A stretch of DNA of 64,000 nt from Lacrimispora xylanisolvens (lineage in GTDB: Bacteria; Bacillota; Clostridia; Lachnospirales; Lachnospiraceae): NCBI RefSeq assembly GCF_002934545.1, contig NZ_PTJA01000015.1, positions 104,080-168,079 of the forward strand, given 5' to 3'. Every line of letters starts with the position of its first letter. Position 1 is the stretch's first letter. Below, one piece after another: positions 1 through 8,029 of the stretch. The notes beneath the pieces were generated by a model. It was not told the origin of the DNA. It worked only from the letters and a program-made list of their open reading frames with translations, and ran no database searches. The position numbers were made by a program, and so were the translations under genes.

Positions 1-1155
1 TCTGGTTCCCTTCTCATAGATCAGCTTAATTGTAATAGGGGTAGGATCAGGATAATAAGCTGGATGATCATTTACCGTAACAAGAAGTGTATTATAATCC
101 ACAGAGAGACGTTTCGCATCGGCTTCACTCATGCCGGTCCGCCCCAGTTCCAGTCCGCATACTTTAACAGCCGCAGAGCCCAGTGCTCCCTGAAACACTT
201 CACTGCCTCCTGCCAGATTTGTTCCGGCAATTCTTCCGCATTTATTTGCAACAGTTCCAAGAGCCAGGTAACTGTTTTCATTTAAAACTTCATGATAGAC
301 CAGAATGCAGTCACCTGCTGCATAAATATCAGGTATGGAAGTTTTCATTTCCCTGTCTACGATTATTGCGCCGTTCTTCCCTCTCTCTATTCCAGTATCC
401 TTTAGAAATTCCGTACAGGGTCTGATCCCAGCTGCCACAATCACAAGATCTGCATCATAGCTTCCTTTATTCGTAATCACGCGATTGACATACAGTCCGT
501 CGCCTTCAAACGCCTCCACCTTTTCATTGACATGAAGCTTTACCCCCTGTTTTAACAGTTCTTCCTGGGCAAGCGCAGTCATCTCTTCATCAAACGATGC
601 AAGAATTCTGGAAGCCGTTTCTATCATGCGGACGTTTTTTCCTATATGCAAAAAAGCCTCTGCGCATTCTACACCAATGTAGCCCCCGCCTACGATGACT
701 ACATTCCGGACCTTATCCATTTTGGAATATTCCTTTAGAAAAATGCCGTCTTCCATATTTTTTAATGCATGGACTCCAATCAGCTCTCTGCCGGGAAAAG
801 GAGGAATTACTGCCTCTGCCCCAACGGCAATCATCAGCTTATCATAAGCGTCCTCAAACTCTCTGCCAGATTCCAGATCCCTTACCATAACCCGTTTTTT
901 TCCGGCATCAACCCCTGTCACCTCATGTTTTAGATAGGTCTCTATCCCCATCTGGTCAAAGGCTTCCCGGCTGCGGGCAATCATTTTTCTGTAATCCCCG
1001 TTAAAGTCTCCCACATAATAAGGCAGCCCGCACGCACCATAGGAAAGAAATCCGCCCTTTTCGTATACGGTTATCTGAATATCAGAATTCATTCTGCGTA
1101 TCTTGGATGCGGCACTCATGCCTGCCGCTACTCCACCAATAATAATAATCTTCAT
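1..1155 (-). CDS. FAD-dependent NADH oxidase / CoA-disulfide reductase family protein (3' end outside window)
   Basis: A pyridine nucleotide-disulfide oxidoreductase of the CoA-disulfide reductase/NADH oxidase type. The reading frame is open from an ATG at 1155 to the window edge (385 codons), so the C-terminus is missing. The N-terminus has a dinucleotide-binding fold (GGVAAGMSAA), then the redox-cysteine motif SYGACGLPYYVG near residue 43, typical of CoA-disulfide reductases, and a second nucleotide motif (GGGYIGVECAEAF) near residue 155. It starts 13 bp after the solute-binding-fold gene and is the last visible gene of the microcompartment operon. Family members use NAD(P)H to reduce CoA disulfide, polysulfide or oxygen. 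Inference: it may reoxidise NADH or protect CoA thiols for the aldehyde dehydrogenase. The exact substrate cannot be read from sequence. Confidence 0.85.
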   Translation of the reverse strand, partial: MKIIIIGGVAAGMSAASKIRRMNSDIQITVYEKGGFLSYGACGLPYYVGDFNGDYRKMIARSREAFDQMGIETYLKHEVTGVDAGKKRVMVRDLESGREFEDAYDKLMIAVGAEAVIPPFPGRELIGVHALKNMEDGIFLKEYSKMDKVRNVVIVGGGYIGVECAEAFLHIGKNVRMIETASRILASFDEEMTALAQEELLKQGVKLHVNEKVEAFEGDGLYVNRVITNKGSYDADLVIVAAGIRPCTEFLKDTGIERGKNGAIIVDREMKTSIPDIYAAGDCILVYHEVLNENSYLALGTVANKCGRIAGTNLAGGSEVFQGALGSAAVKVCGLELGRTGMSEADAKRLSVDYNTLLVTVNDHPAYYPDPTPITIKLIYEKGTR

Positions 1156-1168
1156 AAATTTTCCCCCG

Positions 1169-2281
1169 TCAGGTTATATCAGCTATTTCCCGCTCTGCTG
1201 ATTCCATTGCTTCCCTGGCTGATAATTCTCCTGTAAAAGCCTGGTAGATTTTTTTGTAAAGGATTGCATTTTTATCCCCTGACCGTATTATATGAGGGAG
1301 AGGTCTTGCAGACTCAATCATCATTTTCTGCACCGGAAACCATGGATCGATACCTTTCTGATAGCTGGACTCTCTTACAGGAGCACCGCTTACCTTTCCT
1401 GTTTTACAATCAACGACTGAAGAACGCAGATATCTTAAAAAATCGTTGGCAGCTTCCCGTTTTCTGCTTCCCTGGCAGATGGCAAAGGACCACGTCACGT
1501 TCCAGGCAGTCGAAAATGTACTGAAGCCTAAATCCTCCGGTTCCAGACAGCCATTCTCCCATACAGCTCCAAGCTGTCCGCTCCATGTTACTGCCATGAC
1601 AGCCTTTTTCTTTCGTATGGCTTCAGCAATTTCTTCATTTGCAAAGGTTTCCGTTCCTTCCAGTGCATAGGACTTACATTCACAATAAGACTGAAGCCCT
1701 CTTATGGCTTTTTCATCTCCACAGACCGGATTTCCCTCTGAATCATAAGCATCTCCTCCATACATGCGAAGAAAAGGGAGTGCATCGGTAAATATTTCTG
1801 ACGAATCAGCCTTCATTGCCACGGCCTTTCTTCCATATACTGCCGCTAAAGCCTTTGCCGTATCCAGGTATTCCTGAGGGGTGATTACAGGTTCCAGTTC
1901 TTTCCCAAGCACCTTATAAATCAGACTCTTACGATAAACAATCATATGACCGTCACAGAAAGAAGGAGATAAGTATGCCTTGTCCTGATATCTCATTTCC
2001 CTGGCGATGGCAGGAAGAATATCCTCCTCTTCCAGCTCAAGTTCTGCCAGATAGCCCTTTTCTACGAAATCAGACAGCCATAAATGACCCGCTGCCATAA
2101 TAATGTCATAATCACCGCTTCCGGTAAGGGAGTCCATCATTTTGTCATAATACTCAGACCACGGTACAATTTGAAATTCCACATTTTCCTTATATCCGTC
2201 CAGAATCCCCAATTTCTTATCCAGATAACCATTTACTGCCGGATCTCCAACTGCAAGAACCTTTAATATCCCCTGCTCCAT
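1169..2281 (-). CDS. Solute-binding-protein family 1 fold protein without signal peptide
   Basis: About 370 residues resembling family 1 extracellular solute-binding proteins (UgpB/MalE-like): a lobe-1 start (LKVLAVGDPAV), a region like YYDKMMDSLTGSGDYDIIMA, and a late lobe with VTWSFAICQGS. These proteins normally carry a signal peptide or lipobox. Here the N-terminus is MEQGILKVLAV with no hydrophobic segment or lipobox. The start at 2281 is supported by a GGGAGGGAA ribosome binding site. A longer start at 2326 would overlap eutN and adds no signal sequence either. It lies inside the shell-protein operon between eutN and the NADH oxidase. The expected location is therefore cytosolic, as a ligand-binding or sensory protein rather than a transporter subunit. 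Its function is unknown. Confidence 0.8.
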   Translation of the reverse strand: MEQGILKVLAVGDPAVNGYLDKKLGILDGYKENVEFQIVPWSEYYDKMMDSLTGSGDYDIIMAAGHLWLSDFVEKGYLAELELEEEDILPAIAREMRYQDKAYLSPSFCDGHMIVYRKSLIYKVLGKELEPVITPQEYLDTAKALAAVYGRKAVAMKADSSEIFTDALPFLRMYGGDAYDSEGNPVCGDEKAIRGLQSYCECKSYALEGTETFANEEIAEAIRKKKAVMAVTWSGQLGAVWENGCLEPEDLGFSTFSTAWNVTWSFAICQGSRKREAANDFLRYLRSSVVDCKTGKVSGAPVRESSYQKGIDPWFPVQKMMIESARPLPHIIRSGDKNAILYKKIYQAFTGELSAREAMESAEREIADIT

Positions 2282-2300
2282 AATAATTCCCTCCCTCTGT

Positions 2301-2561
2301 TTATTTCCCCAATTGAGGAGGTGCATCTACAATACCCACAACAAAAGCATCAATCGGCGCCGAGCGGTCAAGAGCAAACTGGGTGGTATTGTCCGTAGTT
2401 ACCAGCACCAGTTCCCCGATTCCGGCTCCCATGGTATCAGCCGCCACAAATATATTCTTTTTTTCTCCGTAATACGGTTCCACTAAAAGGAGCTTAAACC
2501 CCACCAGATTCCTGCACTTTCTTGTGGAAACCACAGTCCCCATAATTGTTCCTAATATCAT
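2301..2561 (-). CDS. eutN: BMC vertex protein, EutN/CcmL family
   Basis: An 86-residue EutN/CcmL/PduN-type protein (pfam BMC-P), which forms the pentamers capping microcompartment vertices. Diagnostic features are the start MILGTIMGTVVSTRK, a central LLLVEPY, VAADTMGAGIGELVLV, and an end like DAFVVGIVDAPP. The length is normal for the family. The start overlaps the pduL stop by 4 bp, indicating translational coupling. It is the only vertex protein visible in this operon, enough in principle to close an icosahedral shell together with the four hexamer-type proteins upstream. Confidence 0.95.
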   Translation of the reverse strand: MILGTIMGTVVSTRKCRNLVGFKLLLVEPYYGEKKNIFVAADTMGAGIGELVLVTTDNTTQFALDRSAPIDAFVVGIVDAPPQLGK

Positions 2562-3214
2562 CTGGCATCATCCTTTCTAATGGTGACCCACTGCCCCTGC
2601 CTGAGCAAAAATGCATTGGCATCATCAGTATCTACATGTAAATCAAGACGGCTCTCACTGGTAACACGGACAAGAACCCGTCCCAGCACTCCTGCTTTTT
2701 CCCCGGAAACCAGCACATTCACCCGATCCCCATCTGATACGCCAAACCAGCTGGCTTCTTCCGGGGTCATATGGATGTGACGGTCGGCAATGATAACGCC
2801 ATCTTTTAAAGAGACTTCTCCCACAGGTCCCTTAAGCAGGATTCCCGGAGTTTCTTTTAAATCTCCGGAAGTCCTGACAGGGGGCTTAATGCCCAGGATT
2901 CTGCAGTCGCTAAACGCCATCTCAACCTGACTTTGTTTTCTTTCAGGACCCAGAATCCGGACTTTCTTAATCGACCCTTTGGGGCCGCAGACCTCAACCT
3001 GTTCTTTGCATGCAAACTGACCAGGCTGGCTTAATGATTTTTCTGGTGTAAGCTGATATCCTGCTCCAAACAGTGTTTCCACGTGATCTCTTGATAAATG
3101 TACATGTCTTGCCGATATGCCAACCGGAACCTGATAGGGATCAGTACTTAACCGGTTCCAGTGTTCCAGAACCAACTCTGTTATTTTCTGTATCAGTTCT
3201 TCCCTGTTATCCAT
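2558..3214 (-). CDS. pduL: Phosphate acyltransferase PduL (microcompartment phosphotransacylase)
   Basis: A PduL-family phosphotransacylase of 218 residues. It converts acyl-CoA plus phosphate to acyl-phosphate plus CoA, recycling CoA inside the shell. Two half-domains are visible with the zinc-binding histidine motifs SARHVHLS (37-39) and DRHIHMTPEEA (146-148). The first 20 or so residues (NREELIQKITELVLEHW) look like an amphipathic encapsulation helix, a usual luminal targeting signal for PduL. The gene sits between a shell gene and eutN. Acetyl-phosphate made here could give ATP through an acetate kinase, which is not encoded in the window. Confidence 0.95.
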   Translation of the reverse strand: MDNREELIQKITELVLEHWNRLSTDPYQVPVGISARHVHLSRDHVETLFGAGYQLTPEKSLSQPGQFACKEQVEVCGPKGSIKKVRILGPERKQSQVEMAFSDCRILGIKPPVRTSGDLKETPGILLKGPVGEVSLKDGVIIADRHIHMTPEEASWFGVSDGDRVNVLVSGEKAGVLGRVLVRVTSESRLDLHVDTDDANAFLLRQGQWVTIRKDDAR

Positions 3215-3228
3215 CAGACACTGATTCC

Positions 3229-3528
3229 TTATTTAATCAGCGGGATAATTCCTGCTATGGAATTATGGGGTCTTGGAATTACATGAACAGCCACCAGCTC
3301 TCCCACTCTGGAAGCAGCCTCTTCACCTGCTTCTACCGCTGCTTTTACAGCTCCCACATCTCCCTGTACCATAACGGTTACCAGACCTGAGCCAATCTTT
3401 TCTGTTCCCACCATTTCAACATCTGCTGCTTTTAACATGGCATCTGCCGCTTCAATGGATGCGGTCAGACCTCTTGTTTCAACCATTCCCAGTGCCAGCA
3501 TGCCCTTCTTAACTGATATCTCTGCCAT
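3229..3528 (-). CDS. BMC-H shell hexamer protein (PduA/EutM-like), copy 1
   Basis: A single BMC domain of 99 residues, expected to form hexameric shell tiles. It carries the usual motifs: [18 protein letters not shown], the pore loop KIGSGLVTV, and the end [13 protein letters not shown]. The start at 3528 follows an AGGAGGAGAAGGAA site; a longer reading frame upstream is unsupported. Its start overlaps the end of the preceding shell gene by 20 bp. It is highly similar to the shell protein at 3926-4204, so the two look like duplicates flanking a divergent paralogue. The GSG pore loop is the type associated with passage of small polar metabolites. Confidence 0.95.
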   Translation of the reverse strand: MAEISVKKGMLALGMVETRGLTASIEAADAMLKAADVEMVGTEKIGSGLVTVMVQGDVGAVKAAVEAGEEAASRVGELVAVHVIPRPHNSIAGIIPLIK

Positions 3529-3892
3529 TTCCTTCTCCTCCTGTTTTATCTTCATTTTCATGTTCCTTACCTGTCTCAGTTTTTGATTCTTCCTCATGTC
3601 TGTCTATCATATTTAGCAGTTTCCACACCTCACGATGCGGGTTATTAATTGAGACACATACTTTTATGTTGCTCTCGCCCACGATCCGACCGGAATCTCT
3701 GGCCGCTTCCATTGCCGCATAAACTGCTGATGTCTCGCCTGCCAGCACAGTATGGCACATCCTGCCGCCCAACGTCTTATGGCAGCTTACAAGTTCCACC
3801 TGCGCCGCTTTCAGCGCCTGATCAACCACAAAAACTGTATTGGCGTAATAATTTATTTCCAGTACTCCTATGGCGTTTCCGTTTCTTTTCAT
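3509..3892 (-). CDS. Divergent BMC-H shell protein with charged C-terminal tail
   Basis: A single BMC domain ([21 protein letters not shown] to about residue 90) followed by a polar, lysine/glutamate-rich tail of some 35 residues. The usual pore motif KIGSG is replaced by KTLGGRMC, so the pore would differ and carries a cysteine. The tail overlaps the start of the next shell gene by 20 bp and may be flexible, as in shell proteins that contact cargo. Total length is 127 residues. It lies between two near-identical PduA-like genes. The BMC-domain assignment is firm. A special role, such as an altered pore or cargo docking, is inference. Confidence 0.88.
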   Translation of the reverse strand: MKRNGNAIGVLEINYYANTVFVVDQALKAAQVELVSCHKTLGGRMCHTVLAGETSAVYAAMEAARDSGRIVGESNIKVCVSINNPHREVWKLLNMIDRHEEESKTETGKEHENEDKTGGEGNGRDIS

Positions 3893-3925
3893 GATAACCC
3901 ACCTTTTCTGCCGGAACCAGTATCA

Positions 3926-4204
3926 CTATTTCGCTTTTGGCAGAATTTTGTCTATATCCTGATGTGGTCTGGGAATCACATGGACAGCTACCAGCTCTCC
4001 GATTCTGGAAGCCGCCGCTTCCCCCGCTTCGGTAGCTGCCTTAACTGCTCCGACTTCTCCGGTTACAATAACGGTCACCAGCCCGGATCCGATCTTTTCC
4101 GTTCCCACCAGTTCCACGTCTGCCGCCTTTAACATCGCATCTGCTGCTTCAATGGAGGCAATTAATCCCCTTGTTTCAACTAAACCGATTGATGTGGATG
4201 CCAT
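3926..4204 (-). CDS. BMC-H shell hexamer protein (PduA/EutM-like), copy 2
   Basis: A 92-residue canonical BMC-H protein starting [13 protein letters not shown], with pore loop [11 protein letters not shown] and the conserved ending [13 protein letters not shown]. It is close in sequence to the shell protein at 3229-3528, differing mainly near the N-terminus and after the final PRPH. The start has a good AGAGGAGG-type site. It is expected to be a main facet component of the microcompartment. It lies 15 bp downstream of the first shell gene of the operon. Confidence 0.95.
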   Translation of the reverse strand: MASTSIGLVETRGLIASIEAADAMLKAADVELVGTEKIGSGLVTVIVTGEVGAVKAATEAGEAAASRIGELVAVHVIPRPHQDIDKILPKAK

Positions 4205-4219
4205 ACCATTCTACCTCCT

Positions 4220-4549
4220 CTAATCATTTATATTTTCTTCCGTGAATGTTACCTTTGTTATGCGGGCCAATGCTTTCGTTCCTTCGTACGGCCTTTCAAT
4301 CATCCGGACCAGGACTTGTTCCGGGCTGTTCAGTTCAAGCGCTGCCCGCCTTGCTGCTTCACAGGCTTCCTTTACATCATCCACCCCACCCTCAAATTTC
4401 ACCTGGGCAGTAAGAGGAATAAATGCTGCTGCATCCTTGGGATTTATGGTATCGATGCCAATGATTTTCACGTCTGCAGCCTTGCACGCTTTATCCATGG
4501 CATACAAAACCGCTCCATATCCTGCACATTCCAAAAAGCCAATTGCCAT
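4220..4549 (-). CDS. BMC-H type shell protein, divergent
   Basis: A 109-residue single BMC-domain protein starting MAIGFLECAGYGAVLYAMD. The start at 4549 is chosen from a GGGAGGTA site; a longer frame overlaps the aldehyde dehydrogenase gene and is rejected. It keeps the beginning of the fold (AVLYAMDKACKAADVKIIGID) but lacks the standard KIGSG pore loop, having PKDAAAFIPL instead, and ends with RMIERPYEG. Such paralogues make minor hexamers with different pores or edges. It is the first shell gene after the aldehyde dehydrogenase. Confidence 0.88.
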   Translation of the reverse strand: MAIGFLECAGYGAVLYAMDKACKAADVKIIGIDTINPKDAAAFIPLTAQVKFEGGVDDVKEACEAARRAALELNSPEQVLVRMIERPYEGTKALARITKVTFTEENIND

Positions 4550-4560
4550 ATGTACCTCCC

Positions 4561-5982
4561 TTAAACGATCCTTAATCCGCCTTCTGCCAGCATACATCTG
4601 CGCCTTCTGGTAAAGCTTTTCGCACAAGTGAGACCTTCACCCGTAGGACCTGCGATTGTCATTGTGGTATGTCCTTCTCCACCGATACCCACACCTCTTA
4701 GCGTAGCTCCATTCTTTGTAAAGATTGTGGTCTCAATCTCCTTTGCGAATCTGGTCATGTTCTCCACATTTTTTGAAAACATGGATGCAGTATGGCGGTT
4801 TCCTGATTCTGCCGCTTTTGCGCTTTCCATACATTCCTCAAAGGTGTTTAAACGGACAATGGGAAGAACCGGCATCAGCTGCTCTACCATGACAAAGGGG
4901 TGATTTCTGTCTGTCTCACAAATCAGAAGACGTACATTCTTATCACAGTGGATTCCAATTGCATTGAGGAACAAAGCTGCATCCTTACCAACCCATTTTT
5001 TATTTACTTCATAAATGCCGTTCTTTTCAATCATGGCAAGCTTTAAAATCTCCTGCACCTGATCCTTTTGAAGCAAAAATGCTCCTTCCTGCTGCAGCTG
5101 GAAAATAAGTTCGTCGGCAGCCTGCTCCATGACAAAGACTTCTTTCTCTGCCAGGCATAAAATATTATTATCAAAAGAGGCTCCCCGATAAATCTCCCTG
5201 GCTGCCAGCTTTATATCTGCGGTATCATCTACAATAACAGGCGGATTGCCTGCACCCGCTCCAATCGTCTTTTTGCCAGACCGCAACAGCGCATTCACCA
5301 TTCCCATTCCTCCGGTTCCAACCATCAGACGGATTCTTGGATCAGCGGTCATAATATTAACCGCTTCCATGTCAGGTTCTCTTTGCATGGTAATAAGATT
5401 TGCCGGTCCGCCGCTTTCCACAATTGCCTGATGGAGCAGCTTCAGACAATGAGCACAGCAGCGTTTGGCACCTGGATGAACATTAAACACAACCGAATTG
5501 CCCCCCGCAATCATGCTGATCGTATTATTAATAATGGTCTCTGTAGGGTTCGTAGACGGTGTAATGGCTCCAATCACTCCAAATGGTGCATATTCCTCTA
5601 TCATAAGCCCGCCGTCACCAGAGATGGCCTCCGTAGTCAGGCATTCCACACCGGGAGTTCTCTCAATGACTGCCAGATGTTTCTGAAGCTTATCCTCCAC
5701 ACGTCCCATACCGGTTTCTTCCTGAACCATGGCTGCCAGTGACTGGGCATGTTTCCCTGCAACGGTTCGGATCGCCTCAATAATCCTTCTCCTGTCTTCT
5801 ACCTTATAATGATTGATCCAGTCCCGCTGAGCGTTATAAGCCGCCTCAATTGCGTCCTCCACCCGGTCAAATACTCCGTTGTCGCTCCGGGAAAGATTCA
5901 CAGAAGGCGCCGGACTTTTCTTATCCAGCCCTGCAAGCACTTCTCTTACAATCAGTTCAATCTCCCTTGTCCCAATTTCCAT
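4561..5982 (-). CDS. CoA-acylating aldehyde dehydrogenase, PduP/EutE type, microcompartment cargo
   Basis: A 473-residue aldehyde dehydrogenase of the PduP/EutE group, oxidising an aldehyde with NAD and CoA to acyl-CoA. The catalytic cysteine is C276 in FDNNILCLAEKE. NAD-binding elements include GAITPSTNPTE and VGTGGMGMV. The first 18 residues (TREIELIVREVLAGL) form an amphipathic helix followed by a Pro/Ser-rich linker, the standard encapsulation peptide. The gene is 9 bp downstream of the aldolase, whose aldehyde product it should consume. With a 5-deoxypentulose phosphate the aldehyde is acetaldehyde. With methylthioribulose phosphate it is methylthioacetaldehyde. With fuculose or rhamnulose phosphate it would be lactaldehyde. 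Confidence 0.95.
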   Translation of the reverse strand: MEIGTREIELIVREVLAGLDKKSPAPSVNLSRSDNGVFDRVEDAIEAAYNAQRDWINHYKVEDRRRIIEAIRTVAGKHAQSLAAMVQEETGMGRVEDKLQKHLAVIERTPGVECLTTEAISGDGGLMIEEYAPFGVIGAITPSTNPTETIINNTISMIAGGNSVVFNVHPGAKRCCAHCLKLLHQAIVESGGPANLITMQREPDMEAVNIMTADPRIRLMVGTGGMGMVNALLRSGKKTIGAGAGNPPVIVDDTADIKLAAREIYRGASFDNNILCLAEKEVFVMEQAADELIFQLQQEGAFLLQKDQVQEILKLAMIEKNGIYEVNKKWVGKDAALFLNAIGIHCDKNVRLLICETDRNHPFVMVEQLMPVLPIVRLNTFEECMESAKAAESGNRHTASMFSKNVENMTRFAKEIETTIFTKNGATLRGVGIGGEGHTTMTIAGPTGEGLTCAKSFTRRRRCMLAEGGLRIV

Positions 5983-5991
5983 TTTTTCCTC

Positions 5992-6972
5992 CTAGTTAAA
6001 CTGCCCCATGACTCTTCTGACAACCTCAGCAATAATTTCATCCTTTGCCTTGCTTAAATGCTCTGTATCTTTCTTTTCCGCCGTCTCCTTTGGTATAGAA
6101 GAAATTCCACAAGAACATCCCCCTTCTTTCAGAGGAGAAGACTGCCCTGGTTTCACAAGCGGGGTGACACCTTTTAATTCATGAACCGGCGGATTAAGTG
6201 GAGCCTGAATCGGCGAAGCGGGCCAGGATGGCCGGATATCGGAAGAAGTAATGACATCTCTCATATTGGTTTCCTGTAAGGAACAGGGTGGAATTCCGCC
6301 TGCAGTAATGCCCAGTTTTTGCCGGATATCAAGCAGTTTATTTACCTGATCACAGGAAAGTACGTTCTGACGGCCGATAATATTCCCCGTATACATCAAT
6401 ATGGTTGCATAATATTCAATGGACTCCAGACGGTAAAATGCCTGAAAAATATCTTTTCCCCAGGTTAATGCTCCATGATTTGCAAGGAGTACCCCATTAT
6501 GGGTATTTACAAACGGTGCAATGGAATCAGGAACTTCTTCCGTACCAGGTGTTGCATATTTTGCAATGGGAATAGAGCCAAGCCCTAATACTGCTTCCGT
6601 CAAAACAGCCGCATCCAGACTGATACCTGCGATGGCAAAGCTGGTTGCCACCAGAGGATGGGCGTGTGTAACTGCCTGTACATCCGGATTTTCCTGATAG
6701 ACCCTTAAATGCATCTTTACTTCTGATGAGGGTTTTGAGTTGCCCATAAGCACCCTGCCGTTTAGATCCATCTTTACAAGCATATCCTGTTTCATAAATC
6801 CCTTGGATACGCCGGTGGGTGTTGTCCAGATCGTGTTTGGTCCCACCTTACAGCTTATGTTTCCATCATTGGAAGCCACAAAGCCTTTGTCATACATACG
6901 CTTGCCAATATCCAAAATTGCCTTTTTGGCTTCAAAATCAGACATGTATTTCACGCCCTGAACTGTCATCAT
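5992..6972 (-). CDS. Class II aldolase with C-terminal encapsulation peptide (deoxypentulose/ketose-1-phosphate aldolase)
   Basis: A zinc-dependent class II aldolase of the FucA/AraD/adducin family. The catalytic acid is E84 (PSSEVKMH). Metal ligands are H103 and H105 (THAHP) and H166 (ANHGAL). The catalytic core ends near residue 230. A Pro/Ser-rich linker of about 80 residues follows, with a small cysteine cluster (EGGCSCG) and a terminal amphipathic helix (KDEIIAEVVRRVMGQFN) like a cargo-targeting peptide. FucA relatives lack this extension. The start at 6972 follows GGAGGGATCGTT; 6969 is also possible. It is the first gene of the operon, divergent from the DeoR gene. With MtnK and MtnA nearby it most likely makes DHAP plus acetaldehyde or methylthioacetaldehyde. 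Confidence 0.92.
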   Translation of the reverse strand: MMTVQGVKYMSDFEAKKAILDIGKRMYDKGFVASNDGNISCKVGPNTIWTTPTGVSKGFMKQDMLVKMDLNGRVLMGNSKPSSEVKMHLRVYQENPDVQAVTHAHPLVATSFAIAGISLDAAVLTEAVLGLGSIPIAKYATPGTEEVPDSIAPFVNTHNGVLLANHGALTWGKDIFQAFYRLESIEYYATILMYTGNIIGRQNVLSCDQVNKLLDIRQKLGITAGGIPPCSLQETNMRDVITSSDIRPSWPASPIQAPLNPPVHELKGVTPLVKPGQSSPLKEGGCSCGISSIPKETAEKKDTEHLSKAKDEIIAEVVRRVMGQFN

Positions 6973-7213
6973 AACGATCCCTCCAAAGTTCAAACGACTG
7001 GATACATGGCTTGTCTGAACTTGTCAATTTTTGCTGTATTTTAGCAAATTTATATTTGTTTTTATGTGTTTTATTTTGTTTTGTTTTTATTTTGATCATT
7101 TTTCCTTTACATTTTGACAAAAAAAATATACAATATGCTTATATGTCACTGTATTCTTATGGTTTCATACTGCATTTCAAAAAATTTGTTCGCAGAAAGA
7201 AAGGAACATGCCT
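6973..7213. promoter_or_regulatory. Divergent promoter region, aldolase/BMC operon and deoR-family gene
   Basis: A strongly A/T-rich intergenic region. For the minus-strand operon an extended -10 (TGCTAAAAT, complement of 7038-7046) is the best promoter candidate. A TTGACA on the same strand (7019-7024) has a poor -10 partner. For the plus-strand regulator gene TTGACA occurs at 7114-7119 with only weak -10 matches around 7137-7144. Runs of TTTGTTTT/TGTTTTATT between 7048 and 7105 suit DeoR-family operators, which are often T-rich direct repeats. The boundaries are inferred. Confidence 0.5.
7048..7075. promoter_or_regulatory. Candidate DeoR-type operator shared with the importer operon
   Basis: A 28-bp T-rich element containing TTTGTTTTT and TGTTTTATT. 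By hand alignment it matches the element at 14297-14324 at 24 of 28 positions without gaps. It lies directly upstream of the extended -10 for the aldolase/shell operon, where a repressor would block RNA polymerase. The shared element would tie importer and microcompartment expression to one regulator, most simply the adjacent DeoR-family protein. The low-complexity sequence lowers certainty. Confidence 0.5.
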
Positions 7214-7981
7214 ATGTTAGCAGTAACAAGGAAATCCAAAATCAAAGATATTATATTAGAAAAGAAAAGCGTTACAGTAACGGAATTATCTAAAATATTT
7301 TCCGTAACCGAGGAAACGATTCGCCGTGATTTAAAGCAGCTGGAAGATGACGGTTTCCTTACCAGAACTTACGGAGGTGCATTCATACAGGACGGAGTCG
7401 AGAACAATGTGGAGCTTACCATAAGGGAAACCGCATATATGGAAAGTAAGAAGGCCATTGCTAAAAAATGTCTCTCACTGATACATAACGGCGATTCCAT
7501 CTTTTTAGATGCCTCCACAACCGCTCTCCAGATTGCCCGTGAGCTTCAGGGAATGCGCCTGACCGTGGTTACCAATTCCCTTCTCATTATCAATGAACTT
7601 CAGGATAAAGAAGATATACGCCTTATCACCCTGGGAGGCTCCTATGCGCCAAGAGATAAAGCATTTGTCGGCAATACAGCAATCCGGAATTTAGAGTCTT
7701 TCTATCTGGACAAAACCTTTATGTCCTGCAGAAGCATATCCATGGAACACGGTATCACCGATTCCAACGAATCAATTGCAGCCATACGGCAGACTCTGCT
7801 TACACGCAGCAATTATATCTATCTGGTAGCGGACCATTCCAAATTTAACAAAACCTCTTTCATCACCATATCCGGTTTTGATGCAATTACCGGATTGATC
7901 ACCGACAAAAATCTTGACAGCCAGTGGACCGAGTATCTGACTAAATATAATGTTACCCTGTATGAGGCCATCGACGCCTAG
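7214..7981 (+). CDS. DeoR-family transcriptional regulator of sugar-phosphate metabolism
   Basis: About 255 residues. An N-terminal DeoR winged helix-turn-helix (KIKDIILEKKSVTVTELSKI, ETIRRDLKQLEDDGFLTRTYGG) is followed by a ribose-5-phosphate-isomerase-like sensor domain (IFLDASTTALQIA, TVVTNSLLI, FVGNTAI, DHSKFNKTSF). The ATG at 7214 has AAGGA eight bases upstream; the ATG at 7208 is too close to that site, so 7214 is preferred. Such regulators usually bind a phosphorylated sugar and repress the neighbouring catabolic operon. It stands between the two operons of the island, divergent from the aldolase operon and convergent with mtnA. Its effector may be a 5-deoxy- or methylthio-pentose phosphate (inference). 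Confidence 0.93.
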   Translation: MLAVTRKSKIKDIILEKKSVTVTELSKIFSVTEETIRRDLKQLEDDGFLTRTYGGAFIQDGVENNVELTIRETAYMESKKAIAKKCLSLIHNGDSIFLDASTTALQIARELQGMRLTVVTNSLLIINELQDKEDIRLITLGGSYAPRDKAFVGNTAIRNLESFYLDKTFMSCRSISMEHGITDSNESIAAIRQTLLTRSNYIYLVADHSKFNKTSFITISGFDAITGLITDKNLDSQWTEYLTKYNVTLYEAIDA

Positions 7982-7993
7982 CCCGGTCTTCAG

Positions 7994-8022
7994 GAGGATG
8001 TCCCCGAAAGCAAGGCATCCTC
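7994..8022. terminator. Hairpin between convergent deoR and mtnA genes
   Basis: An inverted repeat, GAGGATG (7994-8000) with CATCCTC (8016-8022), followed by TTT on the plus strand, in the 48-bp gap between convergent genes. It is probably a modest bidirectional terminator; the T-run is short. Confidence 0.5.
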
Positions 8023-8029
8023 TTTACCG

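Noticed and set aside
2282..2326. Longer start for the solute-binding-fold gene (ATG at 2326)
   Set aside because: It overlaps eutN, adds no signal peptide, and the ATG at 2281 has a much better ribosome site.
5992..6972. Reading the aldolase locus as a fucose/rhamnose microcompartment
   Set aside because: The aldolase family would fit, but no fucose/rhamnose isomerase or kinase is present, while MtnK and MtnA are. It is kept only as an alternative.
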